Positions 45,664-54,500 of a stretch of 64,000 nt of DNA are shown here, one piece after another. How positions within the stretch are numbered: position 1 is the stretch's first letter; the number at the start of each line of letters is the position of its first letter. The notes beneath the pieces were generated by a model. That model was not told the origin of the DNA, made no database searches, and saw only the letters and a program-made list of their open reading frames with translations. Source of the DNA: Gammaproteobacteria bacterium (lineage in GTDB: Bacteria > Pseudomonadota > Gammaproteobacteria > Steroidobacterales > Steroidobacteraceae); NCBI GenBank assembly GCA_017577615.1, contig PKRE01000005.1:1-64000 (forward strand), in the 5' to 3' direction. The position numbers and the translations under genes are program-made.

Positions 45664-46558
45664 GCAAGTATCCGGCGCGCGACCAAGCGATCGCTTGTTC
45701 GCATTGCTGCAATACTTACTGCCGAAGCACCTTCTATCGCGCATGGTGCACGGGCTGATGCGCCAGCAGTGCACGCCCGTGAAGAATGCGCTCCTACGCG
45801 CGTTCCTCGCCGGCTATCGCGTCGACATGAGTGACGCCGCGGAACCCAATCCTTATGCCTACGCGAGCTTCAACGATTTCTTCACTCGAACGCTGCGTCC
45901 CGGCGCGCGCCCCATCGCGACGGACCCGCACCTCATCGTCAGCCCGGTGGATGGCATGGTGAGCCAATGTGGGCATCTCGAAGACGACACGCTGCTGCAG
46001 GCGAAGGGACATAGATATTCCCTGGCTGCGCTGTTCGCGGGCGATCGTGAGGCGGTCAACACCTATCGAGGCGGCAGCTTCGCCTGTCTTTATCTGGCTC
46101 CGTACAACTATCACCGCATTCATATGCCGTTGCAGGGCACCTTGCGCGGCAACCTGTATGTGCCTGGCGACCTGTTCAGCGTCAACGCTGCGACAGTGCG
46201 CGCCGTGCCCGGTGTGTTCGCACGCAACGAGCGATTGATCTGTGAGTTCGATACCGTCGTCGGCCGCATGGCGATCGTGCTGATCGGTGCGCTGTTCGTG
46301 GGCAGCATCGAGACGGTGCATTGCGGCGAGGTCAATCCACCGCCGCGGCGCCGCAAGACACCGCTTGCCATTCCTGACGGGATCGGGCGGTCGTTCGCCA
46401 AAGGCGAAGAATTGGGTCGCTTCAACATGGGATCGACTGTGATTCTGCTGTTCCAGCCGCAACGCATCCGTTGGGACGCGACGCTCGCGCCGGACACAGA
46501 GGTACGTCTCGGGCGCCCTATCGGACGTATTTTGGAGAATCGCGCGGAGCCGCACTGA
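45656..46558 (+). CDS. psd: phosphatidylserine decarboxylase proenzyme
   Basis: Makes phosphatidylethanolamine at the inner membrane. A pyruvoyl enzyme that self-cleaves; the cleavage site MGST is seen in GRFNMGSTVILLF (canonical LGST has Leu at the first place). Other motifs: FNDFFTRTLRPGARPIATDP, SPVDGMVSQCGHLE and YNYHRIHMPLQGTLRGNLYV. 300 aa from ATG 45656, overlapping the Sco gene; E. coli Psd is 322 aa. epmA follows 10 nt later. Confidence 0.95.
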   Translation: MVEQVSGARPSDRLFALLQYLLPKHLLSRMVHGLMRQQCTPVKNALLRAFLAGYRVDMSDAAEPNPYAYASFNDFFTRTLRPGARPIATDPHLIVSPVDGMVSQCGHLEDDTLLQAKGHRYSLAALFAGDREAVNTYRGGSFACLYLAPYNYHRIHMPLQGTLRGNLYVPGDLFSVNAATVRAVPGVFARNERLICEFDTVVGRMAIVLIGALFVGSIETVHCGEVNPPPRRRKTPLAIPDGIGRSFAKGEELGRFNMGSTVILLFQPQRIRWDATLAPDTEVRLGRPIGRILENRAEPH

Positions 46559-46568
46559 GCCGCCGGCC

Positions 46569-47525
46569 ATGACAGCGGACTGGAAACCGACTGCCTCCAT
46601 AGCGACACTCGAGCTGCGTGCGCGCATGCTGCGTGCGGCGCGCGAGTACTTCACGGCTACACGCGCGCTCGAGGTCGAAACGCCGGCGCTCTCCTGCGCC
46701 ACTGTCAGTGACGTTCATCTCGCGAGTGTGACCGCGCGAGTGATGAACCAATCGCGCTATCTCCACACCTCGCCCGAATACTGCATGAAGCGACTCCTTG
46801 CGGCCGGGTGCGGTGACATCTGGCAGATCACCAAGGTATACCGCGATGGCGAATGCGGGCGCTGGCACAATCCGGAATTCACCTTGATCGAGTGGTACCG
46901 CATCGGCATCGATCATCATGCGCTCATGTCGGACGTGGAGCGCCTGATCACGGCGATGTTGCCACCGGATCGGCAATTCGACCGTGCCGAGCGGCTCTCG
47001 TATCGCGAAGCCATGCAGCTGCATGCAGGCGTCGATGCTTTCGAGGATCCAACAGCGGTACTGCTCGCCCGGCTTGAGAGTGCCGGCATCGAAATGCCGG
47101 AGGATCTCCGCAGCGATCGCGATGCCGTGCTCGATCTCATCATGGGCACGCTCGTCGGCCCGGCGCTCGGGCACGAGCGTCTGACGTTCGTGTACGACTA
47201 CCCTGCTTCGCAGGCGGCGCTTGCCCGGGTACGTGGGCACGTCGCCTCACGTTTCGAGGCGTATCTCAACGGTCTCGAGCTTGCGAATGGCTTTCACGAG
47301 CTGACCGATCCACTGGAGCAGCGGGCGCGTTTCGAGCGCGACTTGGCAGAACGTGCCAGACGGGGCCTGCCCGTCCATCCTATTGACGAGCGCTTTCTGG
47401 CCGCGCTCGAGCACGGGTTGCCTGAGTGCTCGGGCGTCGCGCTGGGATTCGATCGTCTCGTGATGTGCGCTATTGGCGCACGGCACATCGAGGAAGTGCT
47501 GGCGTTCCCGTTCGATCGCGTCTAG
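46569..47525 (+). CDS. epmA: elongation factor P--(R)-beta-lysine ligase
   Basis: Attaches (R)-beta-lysine to a lysine of EF-P. It is the catalytic core of a class II lysyl-tRNA synthetase without the anticodon-binding domain: ALEVETPALSCATVSDVHLA, YLHTSPEYCMKRLLAAGCGD, ITKVYRDGECGRWHNPEFTL and ERWFN-like class II motif 3 in LPECSGVALGFDRLVMCAIG. 318 aa (E. coli EpmA 325). ATG 46569, 10 nt after psd. Its substrate gene efp and partner epmB lie 0.6-2.4 kb downstream. Confidence 0.96.
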   Translation: MTADWKPTASIATLELRARMLRAAREYFTATRALEVETPALSCATVSDVHLASVTARVMNQSRYLHTSPEYCMKRLLAAGCGDIWQITKVYRDGECGRWHNPEFTLIEWYRIGIDHHALMSDVERLITAMLPPDRQFDRAERLSYREAMQLHAGVDAFEDPTAVLLARLESAGIEMPEDLRSDRDAVLDLIMGTLVGPALGHERLTFVYDYPASQAALARVRGHVASRFEAYLNGLELANGFHELTDPLEQRARFERDLAERARRGLPVHPIDERFLAALEHGLPECSGVALGFDRLVMCAIGARHIEEVLAFPFDRV

Positions 47526-47593
47526 GCGGACTGGCGTGCACTGGGAACCAGAAGGTGTACGCTGCTTGTCGCCTACCCTGGGACCCCGAAACC

Positions 47594-48088
47594 ATGCACA
47601 CTAGCCAGCTCGATCGTACCCTTCCCAAGCCGGCCTTCTACTCGCAGCTGTTACGTGAAGCGGCGGCGCTCATCGAGCATGAGTCGGACTGGATTGCAAA
47701 CTTGGCAAACCTTGCAGCCCTGCTCTATCACTCGCTGCCGGATGTGAACTGGGCGGGTTTCTACTTGCTGAAGGGCGACACGCTCATCGTTGGTCCGTTT
47801 CAAGGCTTGCCGGCATGCGTGCGCATTCCGATTGGCAAAGGCGTCTGCGGCATGGCGGCAGCACAAGGACGAACGATCGTGGTACCGAACGTGCACGAAT
47901 TTCCCGGTCACATTGCGTGCGATGCGGCATCGCGCTCGGAGATCGTGGTACCGATGATTCAAGCGGGCACCGTGCTGGGTGTCTTGGACATCGACAGCCC
48001 GCGACTCGCCCGCTTCGATGAGGAAGACCGCTGCGGACTCGAGCAATTGATCGCAATGCTGCTCGCGCACAGAGCGTCTGAGGGGTAG
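47594..48088 (+). CDS. msrC: GAF-domain free methionine-(R)-sulfoxide reductase
   Basis: Reduces free methionine-R-sulfoxide. A single GAF domain of 164 aa, with PDVNWAGFYLLKGDTLIVGP, the Cys-containing RIPIGKGVCGMAAAQGRTIV and CDAASRSEIVVPMIQAGTVL, and the end phrase VLDIDSPRLARFDEED. The cysteines match the active-site positions of the fRMsr family. ATG 47594; the open frame extends upstream into epmA but lacks conserved residues there. Converges on efp. Confidence 0.92.
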   Translation: MHTSQLDRTLPKPAFYSQLLREAAALIEHESDWIANLANLAALLYHSLPDVNWAGFYLLKGDTLIVGPFQGLPACVRIPIGKGVCGMAAAQGRTIVVPNVHEFPGHIACDAASRSEIVVPMIQAGTVLGVLDIDSPRLARFDEEDRCGLEQLIAMLLAHRASEG

Positions 48089-48108
48089 CTCGTAAGGTTG
48101 CGAGCAGG

Positions 48109-48150
48109 CCGTGACTCGTGACGGATAGAACCCTCACGAGTGATGCATCA
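48109..48150. repeat. GACTCGTGA-family inverted word repeat between convergent msrC and efp (B4)
   Basis: ACTCGTGA (48113-48120) and TCACGAGT (48133-48140) form a perfect 8-bp stem. GTGATGCATCAC follows, itself a palindrome. Could double as a transcription end signal, but no T-run is seen. Confidence 0.6.
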
Positions 48151-48162
48151 CACAGCTAACAG

Positions 48163-48732
48163 CTAGCCTTTCACTCTCGCGATGTATTCGCCGGTTCGTG
48201 TATCGACGCGGACGACCTCACCTTCGTTCACGAACAGCGGCACGCGAACCACCGCTCCCGTTTCCAGCTTCGCGGGCTTCGCCCCGCCTGTAGCGGTATC
48301 GCCTCGTACACCGGGATCGGTCTCTACGATCTTGAGCTCGACATGGGCCGGCGGCGTCACGTTGAGGGGTACGCCGTTCCAGAGCATGACCGTGCACATC
48401 ATGCCGTCCTTGAGCCACATCGCGCTGTCGCCGACCGCCTCCTTGCCGGCCGCGTACTGGTCGTATGTATCCGGCACCATGAAGTGCCAGAACTCGCCGT
48501 CGGTGTAGAGATACTGCATCTCAGTCTCGACGACGTCGGCCGCTTCGACCGTCTCGCCCGACTTGAACGTGCGTTCGATGACTCGGCCGGTCTTGAGATT
48601 GCGCACCTTGACGCGGTTGAACGCCTGACCCTTGCCAGGCTTCACCATCTCGTTCTCGATGATCGCGTAAGGATCATTCTCGAGGATGATCTTCAGACCT
48701 GCCTTGAACTCATTCGTGGAATACGTGGCCAT
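48163..48732 (-). CDS. efp: translation elongation factor P
   Basis: Relieves ribosome stalling at polyproline. Three beta-barrel domains in 189 aa. The modified lysine loop is EMVKPGKGQAFNRVKVRNL, with Lys at the E. coli Lys34 position, fitting the EpmA/EpmB (beta-lysine) type rather than the arginine-rhamnosyl type. The C-terminal signature is VRVDTRTGEYIARVKG. ATG 48732. On the minus strand a weak TCGACA-16-TACAAC promoter candidate lies at 48771-48798. Divergent from epmB. Confidence 0.97.
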   Translation of the reverse strand: MATYSTNEFKAGLKIILENDPYAIIENEMVKPGKGQAFNRVKVRNLKTGRVIERTFKSGETVEAADVVETEMQYLYTDGEFWHFMVPDTYDQYAAGKEAVGDSAMWLKDGMMCTVMLWNGVPLNVTPPAHVELKIVETDPGVRGDTATGGAKPAKLETGAVVRVPLFVNEGEVVRVDTRTGEYIARVKG

Positions 48733-48906
48733 TTGGCACCGCCGCCCAATCTGTGAAAATGCGAGAAACGGTTGTAGTCGAATCGTTGCGACTGTCGAGC
48801 GCGCGGTTCGCGCACACCGGATCCGAGCCTCGGTCAGCCGAGCTTGGATTCAACTGTCAATCCCAATCCTACGTGTCGTGGCCGCCAGGGCCGACAAAGG
48901 GCGCAA

Positions 48907-49941
48907 ATGATAGCCGCAACCCCCTCTGCAGGCCAATTGCAGCCGGGCAGCACCTCTGTGCCGCGCTGGCAACAAGAGCTCGCCAATGCGATCAGCGATC
49001 CGCGGGAGCTTTGCGAGGTGCTCGACCTCGACCCCTCGCTCATCGCCCCTGCGCTCGAGAGCGCGCGCGGGTTCCCGCTCAAGGTGCCGCGCCGCTTCGT
49101 AGCAAAGATGCGCAAGGGCGATCCCAAGGATCCGCTGCTGTTGCAAGTGCTGCCGGTGAGTGCCGAAATGGCGTTCGTGCCGGGCTTTGAGCTCGACCCG
49201 GTCGGCGATCTGCAAAGCCGCGCCGGAGCCGGCGTGCTGCACAAGTACCACGGACGTGCATTGGCGATCGCGACCGGCGCCTGCGCGATTCACTGCCGCT
49301 ACTGCTTCCGCCGTCACTTTCCCTATGACGAGGAGTCTGCATTGCGCTCGGGCTGGTCACGAGCGATTGCCGCCCTCCAAGCCGATGCGACGCTCTCCGA
49401 GGTCATTCTCAGTGGCGGCGATCCGCTCAGCTTGAGCGATCGGCGACTGCGCGAGCTCACCGACAAGCTCGCCTGCATCCCGCACATCAGGCGCTTGCGC
49501 ATTCACACCCGTTATCCGGTCGTGCTGCCCGCGCGAATCGACGAAGAGCTCCTCAATTGGCTGCAGTCCTTGCCGATACAGCGTGTGATCGTGATCCATG
49601 CGAATCACCCGCGCGAGATCGACGAAGAGGTGATCGCCGGCTGCCGGGCGCTTGCTGCCGCTGGCGCGACCCTGCTCAACCAGTCGGTCCTGTTGGCGGG
49701 CGTGAACGATTCGCCGGACACCTTGGCAGAGCTGAGCGAGGCGCTGTTCGCGGCAGGTGTGCTGCCCTACTACCTGCACATGCTCGACAGGGTTCAGGGC
49801 GCCGCGCACTTCGAGGTACCGATCGAGCGCGCGCTCGCTTTACACGAAGCGCTTGCCGCGCGCTTGCCGGGTTATCTGCTACCGCGACTCGTACGCGAGA
49901 TCCCCGGAGCACCCGCCAAACGCCCCGTCGTGGCCGTCTGA
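48907..49941 (+). CDS. epmB: EF-P-specific L-lysine 2,3-aminomutase (radical SAM)
   Basis: Converts (S)-alpha-lysine to (R)-beta-lysine for EpmA. Radical-SAM cluster motif CxxxCxxC in GACAIHCRYCFRRHFPYDE, the glycine-rich SEVILSGGDPLSLSDRRL, RLRIHTRYPVVLPARI and the LLNQSVLLAGVNDS stretch. 344 aa (E. coli 342). ATG 48907 has AAGGG 5 nt upstream; in-frame codons from 48844 are less likely. It completes the EF-P modification pair with epmA. Confidence 0.96.
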   Translation: MIAATPSAGQLQPGSTSVPRWQQELANAISDPRELCEVLDLDPSLIAPALESARGFPLKVPRRFVAKMRKGDPKDPLLLQVLPVSAEMAFVPGFELDPVGDLQSRAGAGVLHKYHGRALAIATGACAIHCRYCFRRHFPYDEESALRSGWSRAIAALQADATLSEVILSGGDPLSLSDRRLRELTDKLACIPHIRRLRIHTRYPVVLPARIDEELLNWLQSLPIQRVIVIHANHPREIDEEVIAGCRALAAAGATLLNQSVLLAGVNDSPDTLAELSEALFAAGVLPYYLHMLDRVQGAAHFEVPIERALALHEALAARLPGYLLPRLVREIPGAPAKRPVVAV

Positions 49942-50043
49942 CGGTTCGCCAAACGGTGAGCTGCGGCGCAAAGTGAGCGCGTTCACTCGGCTACAATGCG
50001 CGCGCCTTCGCACGCTCAACCTCTTGAACACGGAGACAGGAAC

Positions 50044-52098
50044 TTGGCGGAACCAAGCGCAGTGCCGATGATCGTCCTGACGCCTCACCAGGACAACGTC
50101 GAGGCCATCAACAGCACCCTGCGCAACGCCGGCCATGCGGTGCGCTGCAGTTGGATCCGCGACCTCAACGACCTCGGCGACGCGCTCCAGCAGATCAATG
50201 CGTACATGTTGATCGCCTTCGTCGGTCCCGACCCGGCCGAGACCTCCAAGGTGATGAGCGTGTGCAAACAATTCGGTGCCGAGGTCCCCGTGTTGATCGC
50301 CCGCGAGCAGGTCGACGAGGACATCATCGCTGCGGCCATGCAGCAAGGTGCGCGCGATGTTGTGACGCTCAAGCATCCTGCGCGTCTGTGCGCCGTGGTA
50401 GAGCGCGAGCTCGATGCCCACAAGCAAGCGCGCACCTTGCAGGCGACGATCAACGCGGCGCGCGAGTACCGCGAACAGCTCAAGTCCTTTATGGCTGGCT
50501 CGGCCGACGCGATCGCGCACGTACAGGAAGGCATCATCGTCGACGCCAATCCCGCCTGGCTTGAGCTGTTCGGCCTGCCGAATGCAGAAGCGATCGTTGG
50601 CACGCCACTCATGGACTCGTTCGATGCGGAGAGCCATGCGGCCATCAAGGGCGCGCTCGTTGCCTGCATGCAGGGGCGCTGGATGGATCACACCCTGCGC
50701 GCCAGCGCGCTGTTGAGCGATGGCTCGAGCGTGTCACTCGAGATCGAGTTGTTGAAGACGGAGTTTGACGGCGAGCCTGCGGTTCGCCTCTGTGTTCCTG
50801 CCAACAAGGGCACGAACGCCAACACGCTCGATCGCGACCTGAACGAAGCGCTGGAACGCGATGCCACAACGGGCGCCTTACAGCGCAAGTTCTTCATCGA
50901 GCGCCTCAAGGCAGCGCTCGCGCAACCCGTTAAGGCGGGCGTTCGCCAGCTCGTGTCGATCGAGCCGGACAAGCTCCCGGCCATCTGTGAGGAAGTCGGC
51001 CCGCTCGGCGTGGAGGACTTCGTCGGTCAGTTCGCGGGGCTCATTGACGAAGCGCGCCAACCTTCGGATCTCTTCGGAAGAGTCGGCGACGGCGCCTTCA
51101 TGCTGCTCATGGAGCGCGGCACGCCACGTGACATAGAGGTTTGGGCGAACAACGTGATCCGCAAAGTCGGCGCACAGGTCTTTCGCGTCGGCGACAAGCA
51201 AATCTCCTGCACGTGCAGTGTCGGCATCGGCACCATCGATCCACGTGCCCCAGACATCGAGGCCTCGATCAACGATGCGATTGGCGCGCGACATCGGGCC
51301 CACGGGCGCGGCGGCAATCGCCTCGAGGTCATCGACCGACAGGACGAGGAGACTCGCCAGCAAGCTGCCGATGAGATTTGGGTGCGACAGATCAAGGCGG
51401 CGCTGATGGAGAATCGCTTCCGCCTCATGCAGCAGCCGATCGCCAGCCTGCTCGGTGAAGACCGTGGCATGTTCGACGTGCTAGTGCGAATGGTGGACGA
51501 GACGGGCGAAGAGCTCCTGCCGTCCGAGTTCATTCCCGCTGCGGAGCGCAACGATCTGATGAAGAACATCGATCGCTGGGTGATCGGCGCATCGATGACG
51601 TTCTGTGCGAGCCGACCCGTCAAGCGTCTGTTCGTACGCCTCTCCAAGGACTCCGTGCGTGACAAGTCGCTGCTGCAGTGGCTCTCGAACCAGCTCAAAG
51701 CGACCCGCATCGACTCACAGCGTATCGCCTTCCAGGTGAGCGAGCAGGTCGCCACGGAGTACTTGGCCGATACCACCGAGCTCGCCAATGGACTGCGCAA
51801 GCTCGGCTTCATGTTCGCCCTCGAGCATTTCGGCACGGGCCGTGATCCCGCACGTCTCATCGCCCACTTACCGCTCGACTACATCAAGGTCGACGGCACC
51901 CTCATGCAGGGGCTTGCGGTCGATCACAATCTTCAGCAGCGTGTCCGCGAGCTCGTCGACCACGCCAAGAGCAAGGAGATCGCCACGATCGCCGAGCGCG
52001 TCGAGGATGCAAACACCATGGCGGTGCTGTGGCAGCTCGGCGTCGAGTTCATCCAAGGGTTTTTCGTCAACGAGCCGGAGCGCGTGGTGATGGGTTAA
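50044..52098 (+). CDS. fimX: FimX-like REC-PAS-GGDEF-EAL protein with degenerate domains
   Basis: Probable cyclic-di-GMP receptor for type IV pilus control. REC-like domain (about 8-130) lacks the phospho-acceptor: AYMLIAFVGPDP replaces the usual LLD. A PAS domain follows (about 145-255, IAHVQEGIIVDANPAWLELF). The GGDEF domain (about 263-430) has GDGAF for GGDEF in FGRVGDGAFMLLME. The EAL domain (about 440-684) has DVL for EAL in MFDVLVRM and EHFGTG for DDFGTG, so catalysis is unlikely. This domain order and decay match Pseudomonas FimX. TTG 50044 with GGAG upstream fits the family N-terminus; ATG 50068 is possible. 684 aa. Confidence 0.86.
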   Translation: MAEPSAVPMIVLTPHQDNVEAINSTLRNAGHAVRCSWIRDLNDLGDALQQINAYMLIAFVGPDPAETSKVMSVCKQFGAEVPVLIAREQVDEDIIAAAMQQGARDVVTLKHPARLCAVVERELDAHKQARTLQATINAAREYREQLKSFMAGSADAIAHVQEGIIVDANPAWLELFGLPNAEAIVGTPLMDSFDAESHAAIKGALVACMQGRWMDHTLRASALLSDGSSVSLEIELLKTEFDGEPAVRLCVPANKGTNANTLDRDLNEALERDATTGALQRKFFIERLKAALAQPVKAGVRQLVSIEPDKLPAICEEVGPLGVEDFVGQFAGLIDEARQPSDLFGRVGDGAFMLLMERGTPRDIEVWANNVIRKVGAQVFRVGDKQISCTCSVGIGTIDPRAPDIEASINDAIGARHRAHGRGGNRLEVIDRQDEETRQQAADEIWVRQIKAALMENRFRLMQQPIASLLGEDRGMFDVLVRMVDETGEELLPSEFIPAAERNDLMKNIDRWVIGASMTFCASRPVKRLFVRLSKDSVRDKSLLQWLSNQLKATRIDSQRIAFQVSEQVATEYLADTTELANGLRKLGFMFALEHFGTGRDPARLIAHLPLDYIKVDGTLMQGLAVDHNLQQRVRELVDHAKSKEIATIAERVEDANTMAVLWQLGVEFIQGFFVNEPERVVMG

Positions 52099-52101
52099 GG
52101 G

Positions 52102-52138
52102 CGCTGTGCTCAGAGCCGCTCGGCTCTGGGGCACAGCG
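52102..52138. terminator. large stem-loop between convergent fimX and parC
   Basis: CGCTGTGCTCAGAGCC and GGCTCTGGGGCACAGCG pair over about 16 bp with one bulge. It lies 3 nt after the fimX stop and 11 nt before the end of parC. There is no T-run, so it may be a two-way terminator of the G+C-rich type or a 3'-end protector. Confidence 0.5.
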
Positions 52139-52149
52139 GCCTGAGTCCG

Positions 52150-54399
52150 TCACTCGACTTCGAGCCGATCGACGTTTCGCCAGCCGCGCGGCAGCACGGC
52201 GCCGCGCTGCGCACGCTCGCCGCGATAGGACTCGAGGTCCGCAAACTTGATCGTCATCTTGCGCTCGCCACAGCGCACGATGAGATTCTGTCCGGGTGCG
52301 ACGACTGCGATCGCAACCAGATATTCCTCGCGCGCTTGCAGCTTCTTCGACGATATGCCGAAGATCTTGTTGCCCTTGCCGCGGGGCAGCTCCGGCAGGT
52401 CTTTCACAGGAAATGCCAGCAGCTTACCTTCCGAGCTCACCGCGCAGAGCAGCGCCTCCTCGCTCGGCGGAACCGGCGCAGGCACGAGCACGCCCGAGCC
52501 TTCGGGCACCTTGAGCACTGCCTTACCGGAACGGTTGCGTGAGTAGAGCTCTTCCAGCTTGACCACGAAGCCGTATCCGGCATCCGACGCAACGACCCAA
52601 CGATCCTTAGGATCGCCGATCAATACGCCCGCGAACGTCGCTCCATCCGGTGGATCGATGCGTCCGGAAAGCGGCTCGCCCTGGCCGCGCGCAGACGGCA
52701 GCGTATGCGCGGGCAAGCTGTACGCCCGGCCCGTGCTGTCGAGAAACACCGCTTGCTGTGTGCTGCGACCTCGCGCCGCCGCCTGAAATGAATCGCCAGT
52801 CTTGTACGAGAGCGCTCGCGGATCGATCTCGTGACCTTTCGCCGCGCGCACCCAGCCGCGCTTTGACAGCACAACGGTCACGGGCTCGCTCGTGACGAGC
52901 TCGGTCTCGTCGAGAGCCTGAGCAGCGGCGCGCTCGACGATGCGGCTGCGCCGCTCGTCACCGAATAGATCGGCATCTGCCATGAGCTCGTCGCGCACGA
53001 GCTTCTTGAGCCGTGCCTTGCTCTGCAGGATCTTCTCGAGCTCGTCGCGCTCCTTGGACAGCTCCTTCTGCTCGCCGCGGATCTTCATCTCCTCGAGCTT
53101 GGCCAGATGGCGCAGCTTGGTCTCCAGAATGGCCTCGGCTTGAGCGTCCGAGAGCTTGAAGCGCTTCATCAGGACTGGCTTCGGCTCATCTTCGCGGCGA
53201 ATGATGCGAATGACCTCGTCCAGGTTGAGGTATGCGATCAGCAATCCCTCGAGGACGTGCAGGCGCGCCTGCACCTTGTCCAAGCGCCAAGTGAGCCGCT
53301 TCGTGACCGTCTGGATACGGAACGTCAGCCACTGCTCCAGGAGCTGCTTCAGCCCCAGCACCTTCGGGCGGCCGTCGAGGCCGATCACGTTGAGGTTGAC
53401 GCGATACGTGCGCTCGAGATCGGTGGTCGCGAACAAGTGCGCCATGAGCTGCTCGATGTCGACTCGGCTCGAGCGCGGCACGATGACGATGCGCGTCGGA
53501 TGCTCGTGATCCGATTCGTCGCGGATGTCCTCGACCATCGGCAGCTTCTTCGCCTGCATCTGCGCCGCGATCTGCTCCTGGACGCGGGCGCCGGAGACTT
53601 GGTAGGGCAGCTGCGTGATGACGATTTCGCCGTCCTCGACCTCGTACACCGCGCGGGCGCGGATCGTGCCGGTGCCCGTCTCGTAAATGCGGCGAATTTC
53701 GCTGCGCGGTGTGATGATCTCGCCGCCGGTGGGGAAATCGGGTCCCTGTACATGCTTGCAGAGCTCGCGCACCGTGACGTCAGGATCCTCGAGCAAGCGC
53801 ACGCATGCGGCCGCAACTTCTCGCAGGTTGTGCGGCGGGATATCAGTAGCCATGCCGACGGCAATGCCGGTCGCGCCGTTGAGCAGGACGTTCGGCACAC
53901 GTGCAGGCAAGACAACAGGCTCTTCCAGCGTGCCGTCGAAATTCGGCACCCAGTCAACCGTGCCTTGTTCGAGCTCTTGCAACAACAAGGAGGCGTAGCG
54001 CGTCAGGCGCGCTTCGGTGTAGCGCATTGCGGCGAACGACTTGGGGTCGTCCGGCGAGCCGAAGTTACCCTGCCCATCGACGAGCGGATAACGGTACGAG
54101 AACGGCTGAGCCATCAGCACCATCGCCTCGTAGCAGGCTGCGTCGCCGTGCGGATGAAACTTGCCTATGACGTCGCCGACCGTGCGCGCCGATTTCTTGT
54201 GTTTCGCGGCGGCTGACAAGCCGAGCTCGCTCATCGCATAGATGATGCGTCGCTGTACCGGCTTGAGGCCGTCGCCGATGTGCGGCAGCGCGCGATCGAG
54301 GATGACGTACATCGAGTAATCGAGGTACGCCTTTTCGGTGAACGTCTTGAGCGAGAGGCGCTCGATACCTTCGAAGTTCAATGGAGGTTGAGTAGGCAA
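52150..54399 (-). CDS. parC: DNA topoisomerase IV subunit A
   Basis: Decatenates daughter chromosomes together with ParE. Starts at TTG 54399 with GGAG 6 nt upstream. Catalytic Tyr in AAMRYTEARLTRYASLLLQ, preceded by KFHPHGDAACYEAMVLMAQP and LVDGQGNFGSPDDP. At the site of E. coli ParC Ser80 in the quinolone-resistance region, this protein has Ala (HGDAACYE), while the Glu84 equivalent is kept. 749 aa (E. coli 752). The C-terminal domain contains GKGNKIFGISSKKL-type blades. parE lies 101 nt upstream. Confidence 0.96.
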   Translation of the reverse strand: MPTQPPLNFEGIERLSLKTFTEKAYLDYSMYVILDRALPHIGDGLKPVQRRIIYAMSELGLSAAAKHKKSARTVGDVIGKFHPHGDAACYEAMVLMAQPFSYRYPLVDGQGNFGSPDDPKSFAAMRYTEARLTRYASLLLQELEQGTVDWVPNFDGTLEEPVVLPARVPNVLLNGATGIAVGMATDIPPHNLREVAAACVRLLEDPDVTVRELCKHVQGPDFPTGGEIITPRSEIRRIYETGTGTIRARAVYEVEDGEIVITQLPYQVSGARVQEQIAAQMQAKKLPMVEDIRDESDHEHPTRIVIVPRSSRVDIEQLMAHLFATTDLERTYRVNLNVIGLDGRPKVLGLKQLLEQWLTFRIQTVTKRLTWRLDKVQARLHVLEGLLIAYLNLDEVIRIIRREDEPKPVLMKRFKLSDAQAEAILETKLRHLAKLEEMKIRGEQKELSKERDELEKILQSKARLKKLVRDELMADADLFGDERRSRIVERAAAQALDETELVTSEPVTVVLSKRGWVRAAKGHEIDPRALSYKTGDSFQAAARGRSTQQAVFLDSTGRAYSLPAHTLPSARGQGEPLSGRIDPPDGATFAGVLIGDPKDRWVVASDAGYGFVVKLEELYSRNRSGKAVLKVPEGSGVLVPAPVPPSEEALLCAVSSEGKLLAFPVKDLPELPRGKGNKIFGISSKKLQAREEYLVAIAVVAPGQNLIVRCGERKMTIKFADLESYRGERAQRGAVLPRGWRNVDRLEVE

Positions 54400-54500
54400 G
54401 CTACGCTCCGGATGATAGTTGATGCCTTGACGGGCTCAGGAACGACACGAGCAGCGGAGCGCGATGCGCTCTCTGCCCAGCATGATTCAGCGCACGCGCC

